Source: Sva-07 sp963747375 (GTDB taxonomy: Bacteria > Actinomycetota > Acidimicrobiia > Acidimicrobiales > Ilumatobacteraceae). From it: 64,000 nt of DNA. Below the pieces are notes generated by a model. That model was not told the origin of the DNA and did no database searches. It saw only the letters and a program-made list of their open reading frames with translations. The stretch covers positions 62,001 to 126,000 of the forward strand of contig CAVVFL010000014.1 of assembly GCA_963747375.1 (NCBI GenBank). Direction: 5' to 3'. Of the stretch, positions 1 through 9,927 are shown piece after piece. The translations under genes were made by a program, and so were the position numbers. How positions within the stretch are numbered: the stretch's first letter is position 1; every line of letters begins with the position of its first letter.

Positions 1-3000
1 TCAGAGACGGCGACATTCTCCGATTCGAAGCGGTCACGAGCGGCCTCGGTGCCGATGAGTTCGTGGGCATGGAGTTCGTCGTCGACGATGGCAACGTCAA
101 CACGACCGCAGCGAAGACGGGCGAGATCGTCGCCGTCGACGACTTCCACGACCTCGCCCCCGAACTGGCAGCTCGCCTTCCCTTCGTGCGGAGCTGGGCG
201 ACGGTCGCCCTCTTCAATGAGCGCGCATGGATCGGGAACCTCATCATCGGCCGCGACGAAGTCCGCCCGTTCGATGCCGACAACCTCAAGGCACTGCAGG
301 TCTTCGCCGATCAGGCGTCGATCGCTGTCGCCAACGCACAGCTGTTCAACGACCTCGACGCCGCCCTCGAACGTCAGACGGCCATGACCGACGTGCTCGA
401 CGCGGTCAGTACCGCCCGCGACGACCTCCAGCCGGTGTTCGAGGCGGTTGTTCGTCACGCACATCGGCTCTGCGGCGGCGCCACCGCTGCGCTGTTCCTC
501 CGCGACGGCGACATGCTGACAGCCGTTGGCTACGAGGGCATGGCCCTCGATCACGCACGGGCGTTTCCGGTGGACGCGATGTCGAATCCCGCCAGCGAGG
601 CACTGTGCACCTCCAAGGTGGTCCACATTCGCAACTGGAGCGAGATCGCTGCCGATCGCTACCCCGATTCGGTCCTGCGGGGAAGCGGTCTGCTCAGCGC
701 CATCCAGATCCCCCTACTTCGCCATGGCGAGACGATCGGCGTACTGGGGTTCACTCGAGCCGAGGCCGGCGGGTTCACCATTCCCGAGGTCGAGGTACTG
801 CAGGCATTCGCCGACCAAGCATCGATCGCCGTCGACAACGCTCGCCTGCTCGCGGAGATCGAGGACCGCAACGCCGATCTGTCCGAGTCGCTCGAACTGC
901 AGACAGCCACGAGCGACGTCCTCCGCCTGATCAGCGCCCATCCGGGAGAACTCCAGGTGGTGCTCGACGGCATCCTGGCCAAGGCTGTCGCTCTCTGCGA
1001 GGCCGACAGCGGAGCAATCCTGGTCGGCAACCCGGAGCTCGTTCGGATCGAAGCGTTTCACGGCGTGGGCGCCGAAGTCGTCACCGGGATGGAGACCCGA
1101 CCGTCCCCACTCACCACCGAGGCCGCCGCCCGACACGCTCCGATCAGCATCGACGACATCCGTACGATCGACGATCCTGTCCTCGGCCAGTTCTCCGAGC
1201 AGTACGGAATTCGGAGCTGGGCAACGGTTGCGCTGATCCACGACGGCAACTGGGTCGGGAGCGTCAACGTCAGCCGGCTCGAGGTGCGGGCCTTCGAGCC
1301 ATCGCAGCTGGCGATCCTGCAGACGTTCGCCGACCAAGCGGCGATCGCCATCGCCAACGCGAACCTGTTCAACGACCTCGACCGGGCCCTCGAACGCCAG
1401 ACCGCGATGAGCGACGTGCTCGAAGCCGTCAGCACCGCCCGCTTCGACATCCAGCCCGTCTTCGACCGGATCGCCGACCACGCGCAACGTCTCTGCGACG
1501 ACACCATGGCGATCGTCACCGTCCGTGACCGCTCCGAGATGACGATCGTCGCCGCAGCCTGGCCCGAAACGAGAGGCGAACTCCCCGAGGGCGACATCCA
1601 CTGGGACACGATCGACACCAGCACGACGACCGGAACCGTCTTCTCGACCGGGCAGGCCGTGCACGTTCGGGACTGGAACGAGGTGCCGGCTGATCTGTAT
1701 CCGGACTCACAGGCCCGCAACAGCGGAATGCGCACGCTCCTGACCCTGCCCATGCGACGTCATGATGAGGTCATCGGCGCGATCACGTTCGTCCGCGTCG
1801 AGGCCGGCGGCTACCCCGACGACCAGGTGTCACTCCTCCAGGCCTTCACCGACCAAGCGGCGATCGCCGTCGACAACGCTCGCCTGCTCCGCGAGATCGA
1901 GGAACGCAACACGGAGATAGAGGAACGCAACACGGAGATATCGGAGTCGCTCGAGCTCCAGACTGCGACGAGCGAGGTCCTCGAACTGATCAGCTCGAAC
2001 CCCGGTGACCTCACGACGGTGTTGGCCCGTATCGTCGACAAGGCCATCGGATTGTGCGACGCGCATGGCGGATCGGTCCTGCTCCGAGACGGCGACGTGC
2101 TCCGGATCGAAGTCGTCTCCGGACCGGACCAACACTTGATCGGACGGGAGTTTCCCACGGAGCTCTCTGGCGCAAACCTCCGGGCGCGCAACACCCATGC
2201 GCCTGTGTTCGTCGACGACTTCCAGCAGGCGCGTGATCCGCTCGCCGTGGCCGCCGCGGCAGAATCCGACCTCCGAAGCTTCGCGAGCATCGCGCTCATC
2301 CAGGACGACGAGTGGATCGGCAACTTGAATCTCCTCCGATTCGAGGTACGACCCTTCGATCCGAAGGTCGCCACGATCCTGCAAGCATTCGCCGATCAGG
2401 CGGCGATCGCCGTCGCGAACGCCAAACTCTTCAACGATCTCGATGCCGCCCTCGAACGCCAGACTGCGATGACCGAGGTACTCGACGCGGTCAGCACCTC
2501 GCGCCTCGACATGCAGCCTGTCTTCGACGCGGTGGCCCACCATGCCAACCGCTTGTGCTCGGGAACCGGCGCAGCGATCTTCGTCAAGGAAGGCGACGAA
2601 CTGGTCATCAGCGCGACGAGCGGCATGGACGATGCAAGCGAACTCCTCGACCGCATCCCGATCGACCCCAGCTCGCCCGCCGGCGAATCCGTGATCAGTT
2701 CGTCGACCGTGCACATCACCGACCTCGACCAGCTCGAAGACCGCTTCCCCAACTCCCCCGCCCGCCGCTCGGGTCGCCGCAGCGTTCTCTGCATCCCCAT
2801 GATCCGTAACGATGCCCTGCTCGGCGTCGTCGCTTTCTCCCGATTCGACCCGGGCGGCTACAGCGACGCCGAGATCTCACTGCTCAGGACCTTCACCGAC
2901 CAAGCGGCGATCGCGGTCGACAACGCCCGCCTCCTGCGCGAAATCGAGGAACGCAACAGTGACCTCGCCGAATCGCTCGAACTGCAGACTGCGACATCGG

Positions 3001-6000
3001 ACGTTCTTGGGCTCATCAGCGCCAACCCCGGTGACATCGACACGGTGTTCACCGAGGTGATCGAACGTGCGACCCGCCTGTGCGACGGCGCCTACGCCGC
3101 GGTGTGGCGCGACGACGGCGACAACTGGACCGGCGTCGGCTTCGGCGAGGGTTGGGGCAGCATGATCGGGTTCACCATGCCGAGTGGGACGATCATCCGT
3201 GCGGCGCGCAGGTTCGACGACGTCGCCGAGTTCGTCGAGTCCGTCGGCTGGACCGGGCCGCCCACGCGCAGCACCGTACAGGTACCCCTGCTCAAGGGTG
3301 ACGGGGATCTGTATGGGCTTCTGATGGTGCACCGCTCCGAGGTGCGACCATTTGGGCAGCGAGACCAGGACATCCTCCAAGCGTTCGCCGATCAGGCCTC
3401 GATCGCCATCGCCAACGCCGACTTGTTCAACGACCTGGACGCCGCCCTCGAACGCCAGACCGCCATGACCGACGTGCTCGGCGCCGTCAGCACCGCTCGG
3501 TTCGACCTCCAGCCGGTGTTCGACCGGATCGTCGACCACGCTCAACGGCTCTGCCACGACGTCTTCGCATATGTGACGCTGCGGGATGCCGAGGTCACCG
3601 TCGTCGCCGCCGCCGGCGCGGACATGATCGGCCTGCATCCGCAGTTCGAGAATCGACCTGTACCGGTGGACAGCAACTCCACGACGGGCACGGTGTACGC
3701 CACCGGCGAGCCGCTGCACATCCGGGACTGGGACGAGGTTCCCGCCGATCTCTATCCGAACTCGCGCGCCCGCGAAATGGGGGCCCGCTCGCTCCTGACC
3801 CTGCCGATGGGTCGACACGGCCACGTCATCGGCTCGATCGGATACTTCCGCGCTGCGCCCGGCGGCTACACCGACGAGGAGATCTCGCTTCTCCAGGCGT
3901 TCACCGACCAGGCGGCCATCGCCGTCGACAACGCTCGGCTCCTCCGCGAAATCGAGGAGCGCAACCAGGACCTGTCGGAGTCTCTCGAACTCCAGACGGC
4001 CACGTCGGAGGTGTTGCAGCTGATCAGCGCCAATCCGGGCGACCTCAACATCGTGCTCGAGGGCATCATCACCAGGGCGGCCGCCTTCTGCGAGGCCGAG
4101 ACGGGCCTCCTCTGGCTCCGCCACGGCGATGAACTCCGCTGCGTGGCCCAGCGTGAAGCCAGGTTCTCCTTCGTCGGAAACACGACGTCACTCGCCGACT
4201 CGGGCGCGAACCGTCGCGCCGGGGAGACGAAGCAACCCTTCTTCATGGACGACCTCGCCGCCGCCGTCCGACCCGGTATGCCACTCGCCGAGGAGATCCT
4301 GGCCACCGGGGTCCGCTCCTTCGCCACGATCCCACTGCTCCGCGACGGAGAGTGGATCGGCAACATCAACGTCGGGCGGTTCGAGGTCAGGCCCTTCGAC
4401 CAGAAGCAGGCGGCGATCCTGCAGGCCTTCGCCGACCAGGCGGCGATCGCCGTCGAGAACGCCCGACTGTTCAACGATCTCGATGCAGCGCTCGAACGTC
4501 AGACCGCCATGACCGACGTGCTCGACGCGGTCAGCCAGGCCCGTCTCGACCTGCAGCCCGTGTTCGACAAAGTGGCCGAGCACGCCGACCGGCTGTGCAA
4601 CGGCACCGGCGCACTCGTCCTCGTCCGCGAGGGCGACGAGTTGATCCTCAGCGCCATCGCCGGGCCGATGCCGATGGCACCTGAACGCGTCGGTGAAGGG
4701 CGCGTCCCGATCGACGAGTCGTCGATCACCGGCGCCGCCGTCGCACGGGGCGAGATCATCCACATCAGGGACTGGGACGAGGAATCCGCATCCGCCTACG
4801 CCGACTCACCCGCCCGCCGGATGGGCCACCAGAGCGCGCTCGGCGATCCCGATGATGCGCGGTGGCGTCGCCATCGGCGCCGTCGCCTTCACCCGGGAGG
4901 CCTCCGGCGGCTACGGCGACGACGAGATCACCCTCCTGGAGACGTTCGCCGACCAGGCTGCGATCGCGGTCGACAACGCCCGCCTGCTCCGCGAGATCGA
5001 GGAACGCAACACCGAACTGTCCGAATCCCTGGAGCTGCAGACAGCGACCTCGGAGATCCTTCAGTTGATCAGCGACAACCCGGGCAACCTCGACGCGGTC
5101 TTCCAAGGCATCGTGACCCAGGCAGCGCGCCTGTGCAATGCCGACATGGCCGGTGTCATGCGTCGCGAGGGGGACGAATTCGTTCTGATCGCGCGAGCGA
5201 CCAGCGAGACCAGGCCGAGATCGGGACCCGGACACCGGTGCCGGCAGGCGTCGACTTCCGGGAACCCGTCTTCATCGATGACGTCGCGGTTGTCCATCCT
5301 GACGATGTCGACGGCCGTCCGGAGCATCGTGTCGGTCGGGATGTTCGTCGACGAGATCCACTACGGCCAGATCAACGTCAACCGCCGCGAGGTCCGGCCG
5401 TTCGAACCACGCCACGGCCGCATCGTGCAGGCGTTCGCCGAGCAGGCGGCGATCGCGATCTCCAACGCCAACCTCTTCACCCAGCTCGAGGAACAGACCC
5501 GGCTCGCCGAGGAGGCGAACGCCGCCAAGGGGTCGTTCCTGGCGACGATGAGCCACGAGATCCGCACGCCGATGAACGCCGTGATCGGCATGAGCGGACT
5601 GCTGCTCGACACCGACCTTCAGCCACGCCAGCGGGAGTTCGCCGAGATCATCCGCTCCAGCGGCGAGTCACTGCTCGGCATCATCAACGACATCCTCGAC
5701 TTCTCGAAGATCGACGCCGGTCGCCTGGAGCTGGAGGTCAACCCGTTCGACCTGCGGGGCTGCGTCGAGTCGGCGTTCGACCTCGTCACCGAGCCCGCCG
5801 CCCGCAAGGGCCTGGAGCTGGCGTTCCTCATCGACCCGGCGGTCCCCGACGGCATCTCCGGCGACGTCACCCGGCTGCGCCAGGTGATGGTCAACCTGCT
5901 CGCCAACGCGGTGAAGTTCACCGAGACCGGCGAGGTCGTCATGACCGTCGAGCCCGGCGACGCGACGAACGAGATCCACCTCGCGGTGCGCGACACCGGC

Positions 6001-7404
6001 ATCGGCATCCCCGCCGATCGGGCGCACAAACTGTTCGAGGAGTTCAGCCAACTCGACTCGTCGACCACCCGCAAGTACGGGGGCACCGGGTTGGGCCTCG
6101 CGGTCAGCAAGCGACTCGCCGAACTGATGGGCGGCACGATGTGGGTCGAAAGCGTCGATGGTGAGGGTGCGACGTTCCACTTCACGATCGCCGCGGAGCC
6201 GGCCGACGTGCCCTCGCGGCGAGCCGCAGCGGGCATCCCTGCCGAACTGACCGGCAAATCGGTGCTGGTCGTCGACGACAACGCGATCAACCGGCGCATC
6301 CTCGACCTGCAGACCGAGGCTTGGGGTCTTCACTGCCGGTCGTTCCCGTCAGCGGCCGAAGCCCTGACCAGCGTCGACGCCGGCGACGACTACGACCTGG
6401 CCGTGCTCGACATGCACATGCCAGGGATGGACGGGCTCGAACTCGCCAATCGACTCCGGACGACCCGACCGGACCTTCCGCTCGTGCTCTACACGTCGCT
6501 GGGTGGCGCCGAAGCCGCCGATCCGGTCTTCGCCGGGGTGCTGGCCAAGCCGGTCAAGCAGTCGCAGCTGTTCGACATGCTCGTGTCGGTGCTCACCGAC
6601 GTCGACGAGGCGAGCGTCATGACGGCGGACCTCGACGACACTGTCACCAAGCTCGGCGAACGCCACCCGCTGCGGGTGCTGCTGGCCGAGGACAACACCG
6701 TCAACCAGCAGATCGCACTGCTCGTCCTCGAATCGCTCGGCTACCGCGCCGATGTCGCCTCGAACGGCATCGAGGCCGTCGAGGCCGTCGAGCGACTCCC
6801 GTACGACCTCGTGTTGATGGACGTCCAGATGCCCGAGATGGACGGCCTGGAGGCAACCCGCCAGATCCGGGCCCGCCCGACCCCACCCGAGCGCGGGACG
6901 CAGCCGATCCGGATCGTGGCGATGACCGCCAACGCGATGCAGGGCGACCGCGAAGCGTGCATCGCTGCCGGGATGGACGACTACCTCGCCAAACCGATCC
7001 GCCCCGAGGAACTCGCCGTCGCCCTCGCTGCCACCCCCAACCGATCGTCGGCAGGCGGCGCTGCTCCCATGACGCTCGATCCCGCAGCACTCGAACGGAT
7101 GCGGTCGATCGCACCCGACGACGAGTCGTTCGGGCGGCTCGTGACGTCGTTCCTCGACAACGGAGCATCGCTGCTCGCCCAACTCGCCGACGCCGCCGGC
7201 AATGGCGACACCGACCTGCTGCGCCGCACCGCCCACACCCTCAAGTCGAACGCCGCGGCATTCGGCGCCACGGAGCTCGCCGACCTCTGCGGAACGCTCG
7301 AGACCCAGTGCCGCAACGACGCCGTCACCGGCGCCCCCGCTCAGGTCGCCGCGATCACCGTCGCGTTCGACGGCGCCCGCCGAGCCCTCGATCCCCAAGG
7401 ATGA
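1..7404 (+). CDS. Giant multi-GAF hybrid sensor histidine kinase (5' end outside window, frameshifted)
   Basis: This is a cytoplasmic hybrid histidine kinase that feeds a phosphorelay. It is open from the left edge (frame of base 3), so its N-terminus is missing. At least eleven GAF domains alternate between an A type (motif DVLDAVSTAR..LQPVF) and a B type (EVLQLIS.NPGDL), joined by helical linkers such as LFNDLDAALERQTAM. After the last GAF come HisKA (MSHEIRTPMN, His codon near 5554), HATPase (N box NLLANAVKFT, DTGIGIP, TGLGLAV), REC1 (about 6259-6590, VLDMHMPG), REC2 (about 6673-7030, LMDVQMPEMDG) and HPt (RRTAHTLKSNA, near 7230). No membrane segment is seen. The frame shifts three times: an extra G near 4842, a lost base near 5208 and an extra base near 5312. 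Homology continues smoothly across each shift, so sequence error is more likely than gene death. The ligand is unknown. Confidence 0.9.
1899..1940 (+). repeat. 21-bp perfect tandem duplication inside the kinase linker
   Basis: The unit gaggaacgcaacacggagata occurs twice back to back (1899-1919 and 1920-1940). It duplicates the seven residues EERNTEI in the helical linker between two GAF domains. Seven residues make one coiled-coil heptad, so the helix register is kept. Confidence 0.9.
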
Positions 7405-7408
7405 CAAC

Positions 7409-8593
7409 GTGACCGACGCGCCCACCGAGACACCGGCGACCGTGCTCGTCGTCGACGACGACCCGCTCAACCGGGCGATGCTGTCGATGTCGCTCGGCAC
7501 GCTCGGCCACCAGGTCGTCGAGGCCGGCAACGGGCTCGAAGCGATCGAACGGCTCGCGCAGCACCCGATCGACGTCGTCCTCACCGACATCGAGATGCCG
7601 GAGATGGACGGCTACGGCCTGCTCGAGCATCGCGCCGGCGACGACCGGCTCAAGGCAATCCCGTTCATCGTCATCTCCGGCGTCGACGAGATGGAGTCGA
7701 TCATCACCTGCATCAAACTCGGCGCCGAGGACTACCTGCCGAAGCCGTTCGACCCCGTTCTGCTCCACGCCCGGCTCGGCGCCTGCCTCGACAAGAAGCG
7801 GATGACCGACGAGCTGCAGCAGTGGAACGTTCTCCTCGCCCAGCGCGTCGACGAGAAGGTCGCCGAGGTCGAGCGGCTCAACATGCTCCGCCGCTTCGTC
7901 ACCCCGCAGCTCGCCGAAGCGCTGGCGGCGGGCGGCGACGAGATCCTCGCCAGCCACCGCCGCGAGATCACCGCGTTCTTCTGCGACCTGCGCGGCTTCA
8001 CCGCGTTCTCCGAAACCGCCGAGCCCGAGGAGGTGATGGACGTCCTGCGCGAGTTCCATCACGCCGTCGGGCCGATGATCTTCGAACACGACGGCACGAT
8101 CGCCCAGTTCACCGGCGACGGCATGCTCGTGTTCTTCAACGATCCCGTCCAGCTCGACGACCCCGCCTGGCAGGCCGTTCAGCTCGCTGTCGCCATGCGC
8201 GACCGGACCGCGGAGCTGTCGGCACTGTGGAAGCGGCGGGGACACGACCTGCAACTCGGCATCGGTGTCGCCGTCGGGTTCGCCACGTGCGGCGAGATCG
8301 GCTTCGACGGCCGCACCGAGTACACGGCGATCGGCACGGTCGTGAACCTGTCGGCGCGGGTGTGCGCCATCGCTGCGGGCGGTCAGATCCTCGTGACCAA
8401 CAAGGTGTTCGCCGCCGTCGAGGACCGAGTCGACGCGACCCCGATGGGCGACGTCGAGTTCAAGGGACTGAGCCGCCCCGTCCCGATCGTCGAGATCACG
8501 GCGCTGGTGAACGCCTTCGGCTGGACGTGTCCCGAGTGCGGGTCTTCGGCCGAACGGGCCAGGGCCACGACTGCGCTCCCGGCCTGTCGCTGA
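7409..8593 (+). CDS. Response regulator with class III adenylate/guanylate cyclase output
   Basis: An N-terminal receiver domain (residues about 10-130; DDD acidic pocket, phospho-acceptor in VVLTDIEMPEMDG, KPF switch lysine) is followed by a helical stretch and a class III nucleotide cyclase domain. The metal-binding aspartates are visible in FFCDLRGF and FTGDGMLVFF, and the transition-state Asn/Arg pair in VVNLSARV. The likely product is cAMP; specificity cannot be proven. The GTG start at 7409 is chosen because an AAGGA site precedes it and it directly follows the kinase stop (7402-7404). Spacing and domain match suggest it is the output partner of the upstream kinase. The last about 29 codons read into the start of the next gene (FGWTCPECG), so the true stop may be earlier and masked by an indel. 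Confidence 0.85.
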   Translation: MTDAPTETPATVLVVDDDPLNRAMLSMSLGTLGHQVVEAGNGLEAIERLAQHPIDVVLTDIEMPEMDGYGLLEHRAGDDRLKAIPFIVISGVDEMESIITCIKLGAEDYLPKPFDPVLLHARLGACLDKKRMTDELQQWNVLLAQRVDEKVAEVERLNMLRRFVTPQLAEALAAGGDEILASHRREITAFFCDLRGFTAFSETAEPEEVMDVLREFHHAVGPMIFEHDGTIAQFTGDGMLVFFNDPVQLDDPAWQAVQLAVAMRDRTAELSALWKRRGHDLQLGIGVAVGFATCGEIGFDGRTEYTAIGTVVNLSARVCAIAAGGQILVTNKVFAAVEDRVDATPMGDVEFKGLSRPVPIVEITALVNAFGWTCPECGSSAERARATTALPACR

Positions 8594-8946
8594 GGAGTAC
8601 TTCGAGACCGGCCCGACCACGAGCGCCGGTGTTCGAGGCGGTGATGGCCCACGTCGAGTCGCTCGGCCCGGTGCACGCCGACATCGTGTCGGTCGGCATC
8701 TTCCTCAAGAACCCGCGCAAGTTCGCAGAGCTGCGACCCATGCAGAATGGGTGGCGGTGTCGTTCGGACTCGGCGCGAGGCACGCCATCGCACGATCACC
8801 CGCAAGGTCGTGCGGTACGGCAACCGCTACTGGCACACCGCCAACGTCGCCACCCCCGACGTCGACGATGCGCTCGCGACCTCCTCGCCGAGGCCTACAA
8901 CGACGCGTGTGACCACCGGGTACGCCGGTGCCAGGCACCGGCGTAA
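8507..8946 (+). pseudogene. DUF5655-like protein with zinc-ribbon start, broken by several frameshifts
   Basis: Segments of one small protein can be read in alternating frames: a zinc-ribbon-like start (FGWTCPECG), FGRTGQGHDCAPGLSL, EEYFETGPTTSAG, VFEAVMAHVESLGPVHADI, VGIFLKNPRKFAELRP, then RTITRKVVRYGNRYWHTANV and DLLAEAYNDA. This order resembles DUF5655 proteins, which have no assigned reaction. At least four indels are needed to join the pieces. A GTG at 8507 inside the cyclase frame is the probable start. One frame ends in a TAA supplied by the palindrome at 8919-8948. It may be a pseudogene or a gene damaged by sequence error. Confidence 0.55.
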
Positions 8947-8948
8947 CC
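8919..8948. repeat. Convergent-stop palindrome, copy 1
   Basis: A near-perfect inverted repeat (arms ..ACGCCGGTGCC / GGCACCGGCGT.. around a central A) that lacks one T compared with the copies at 50468 and 63875. It lies exactly at the stop of the minus-strand thymidine kinase (8949-8951) and at the end of the plus-strand DUF5655-like gene. A bidirectional terminator or REP-like element is likely. Confidence 0.8.
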
Positions 8949-9548
8949 TCAGGCGCCGAGGTCGCCCGTGCGGAAATGCGCACGGCAGAGCAACTCGTAG
9001 CGCACCGAGTCTCCGAACAGCGGGGCCTCGTTGGAGTTCGTGTCGCCGACGACGACGGTGGCGCCTTCGTACACCACGTCGCCGTTGACGACTCGTGCGT
9101 TGTGGGTGGCGCGGGCACCACACCAGCACCGGGCCTCGACCTGCAGCGGCGTGTGTTCGTCGGCGATCTCGAGCATCCGCTGCGTGCCCTCGAAGAGGTG
9201 CCCCCGGAAGTCGGTGAGGAGCCCGAACGCGTACACGTCGATGTCGAGCTCGTCGACCACTCGGGCCAGCTGATCGCACTGTTCAACGGTGTAGAACTGG
9301 GCCTCGTCGCAGATCATGTAGTGGATGGGCCAGTACCTCACGGCCAGCGCATGGAGGTCGAGTTCGGGCGTCACCTCGATCGCCGGAGCTGCTACTCCGA
9401 GGCGGCTCGTCACCTGGCGGCCCTCACGGTCGAGGGTGGTCAGCAGCAGTCCGTAGAGCTGGCGGCTCGACAGGTTGTGGTGGATCTGCAGCGCCACGGT
9501 GCTCTTGCCCGAGCCCATGGTGCCGAAGCTGAAACGAAGGGACGCCAT
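8949..9548 (-). CDS. tdk: Thymidine kinase
   Basis: Phosphorylates thymidine with ATP in pyrimidine salvage. The 199-residue protein has the type II thymidine kinase hallmarks: Walker A GTMGSGKST near the N-terminus, the DEAQF Walker B-like motif in the middle, the lasso region, and cysteines of the zinc site (RCWCGARATHNAR and a late Cys in LLCRAHF). The length is normal for the family. The start at 9548 is the Met directly before the conserved SLRFSFGTMGSGKS strand; the frame stays open upstream to 9956, but that part has no recognisable homology. It converges on the DUF5655-like gene across the palindrome. Confidence 0.93.
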   Translation of the reverse strand: MASLRFSFGTMGSGKSTVALQIHHNLSSRQLYGLLLTTLDREGRQVTSRLGVAAPAIEVTPELDLHALAVRYWPIHYMICDEAQFYTVEQCDQLARVVDELDIDVYAFGLLTDFRGHLFEGTQRMLEIADEHTPLQVEARCWCGARATHNARVVNGDVVYEGATVVVGDTNSNEAPLFGDSVRYELLCRAHFRTGDLGA

Positions 9549-9927
9549 GTCGGACGACGACCCTACCCGCGAGTGCGTCAGCCTCCGGACTCGGTGACCG
9601 ACCGGGGCATCGGTGGCGAAGGGATCGAACGACGGATCGACCTGGGCGGGACCATCGATGCGATCGAGCCCCGGTGGCCCATCGGGCTCGCCCGAGCCGC
9701 TGCACGCCGACGCCGTCACGAGAGCGCACCCCAGCCAACCCCGACCGAACGACTCGACGCCACATGACCCAATCTGGTCGCGCACCCCGTGCGAGGAACG
9801 ATGCGCACGGAAGAAGGTCACTTTCTCCGCCGGCCGTCCCGAATCGGGACCGGATGCGCCGCTACGGTGGACGCCGGACACGCCCGGCAACGGCGCCGGG
9901 CCACCACATCCCTCGGGGGGACACAAC
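9549..9927. other. Intergenic region between tdk and korA
   Basis: This 379-base stretch separates the divergent tdk and korA genes. Both strands are open in places. On the minus strand, roughly 9767-9570, a short frame reads RGWLGCALVTASACSGSGEP and could be the start of a small lipoprotein broken by an indel, but its lipobox is poor. Near korA, a GC-rich hairpin-prone segment and a purine-rich CGGGGGGAC (9913-9921) act as the likely ribosome-binding region. Nothing else is clear. Confidence 0.4.

Noticed and set aside
300..5480. CRISPR array or assembly collapse suggested by repeated GAF segments
   Set aside because: Repeats are about 1 kb, diverged and coding, with alternating domain types; they are protein modules.
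9613..9927. In-frame extension of korA upstream to 9613
   Set aside because: The extra 105 residues are low-complexity and unlike KorA; ATG 9928 has a ribosome-binding site and starts the conserved domain.
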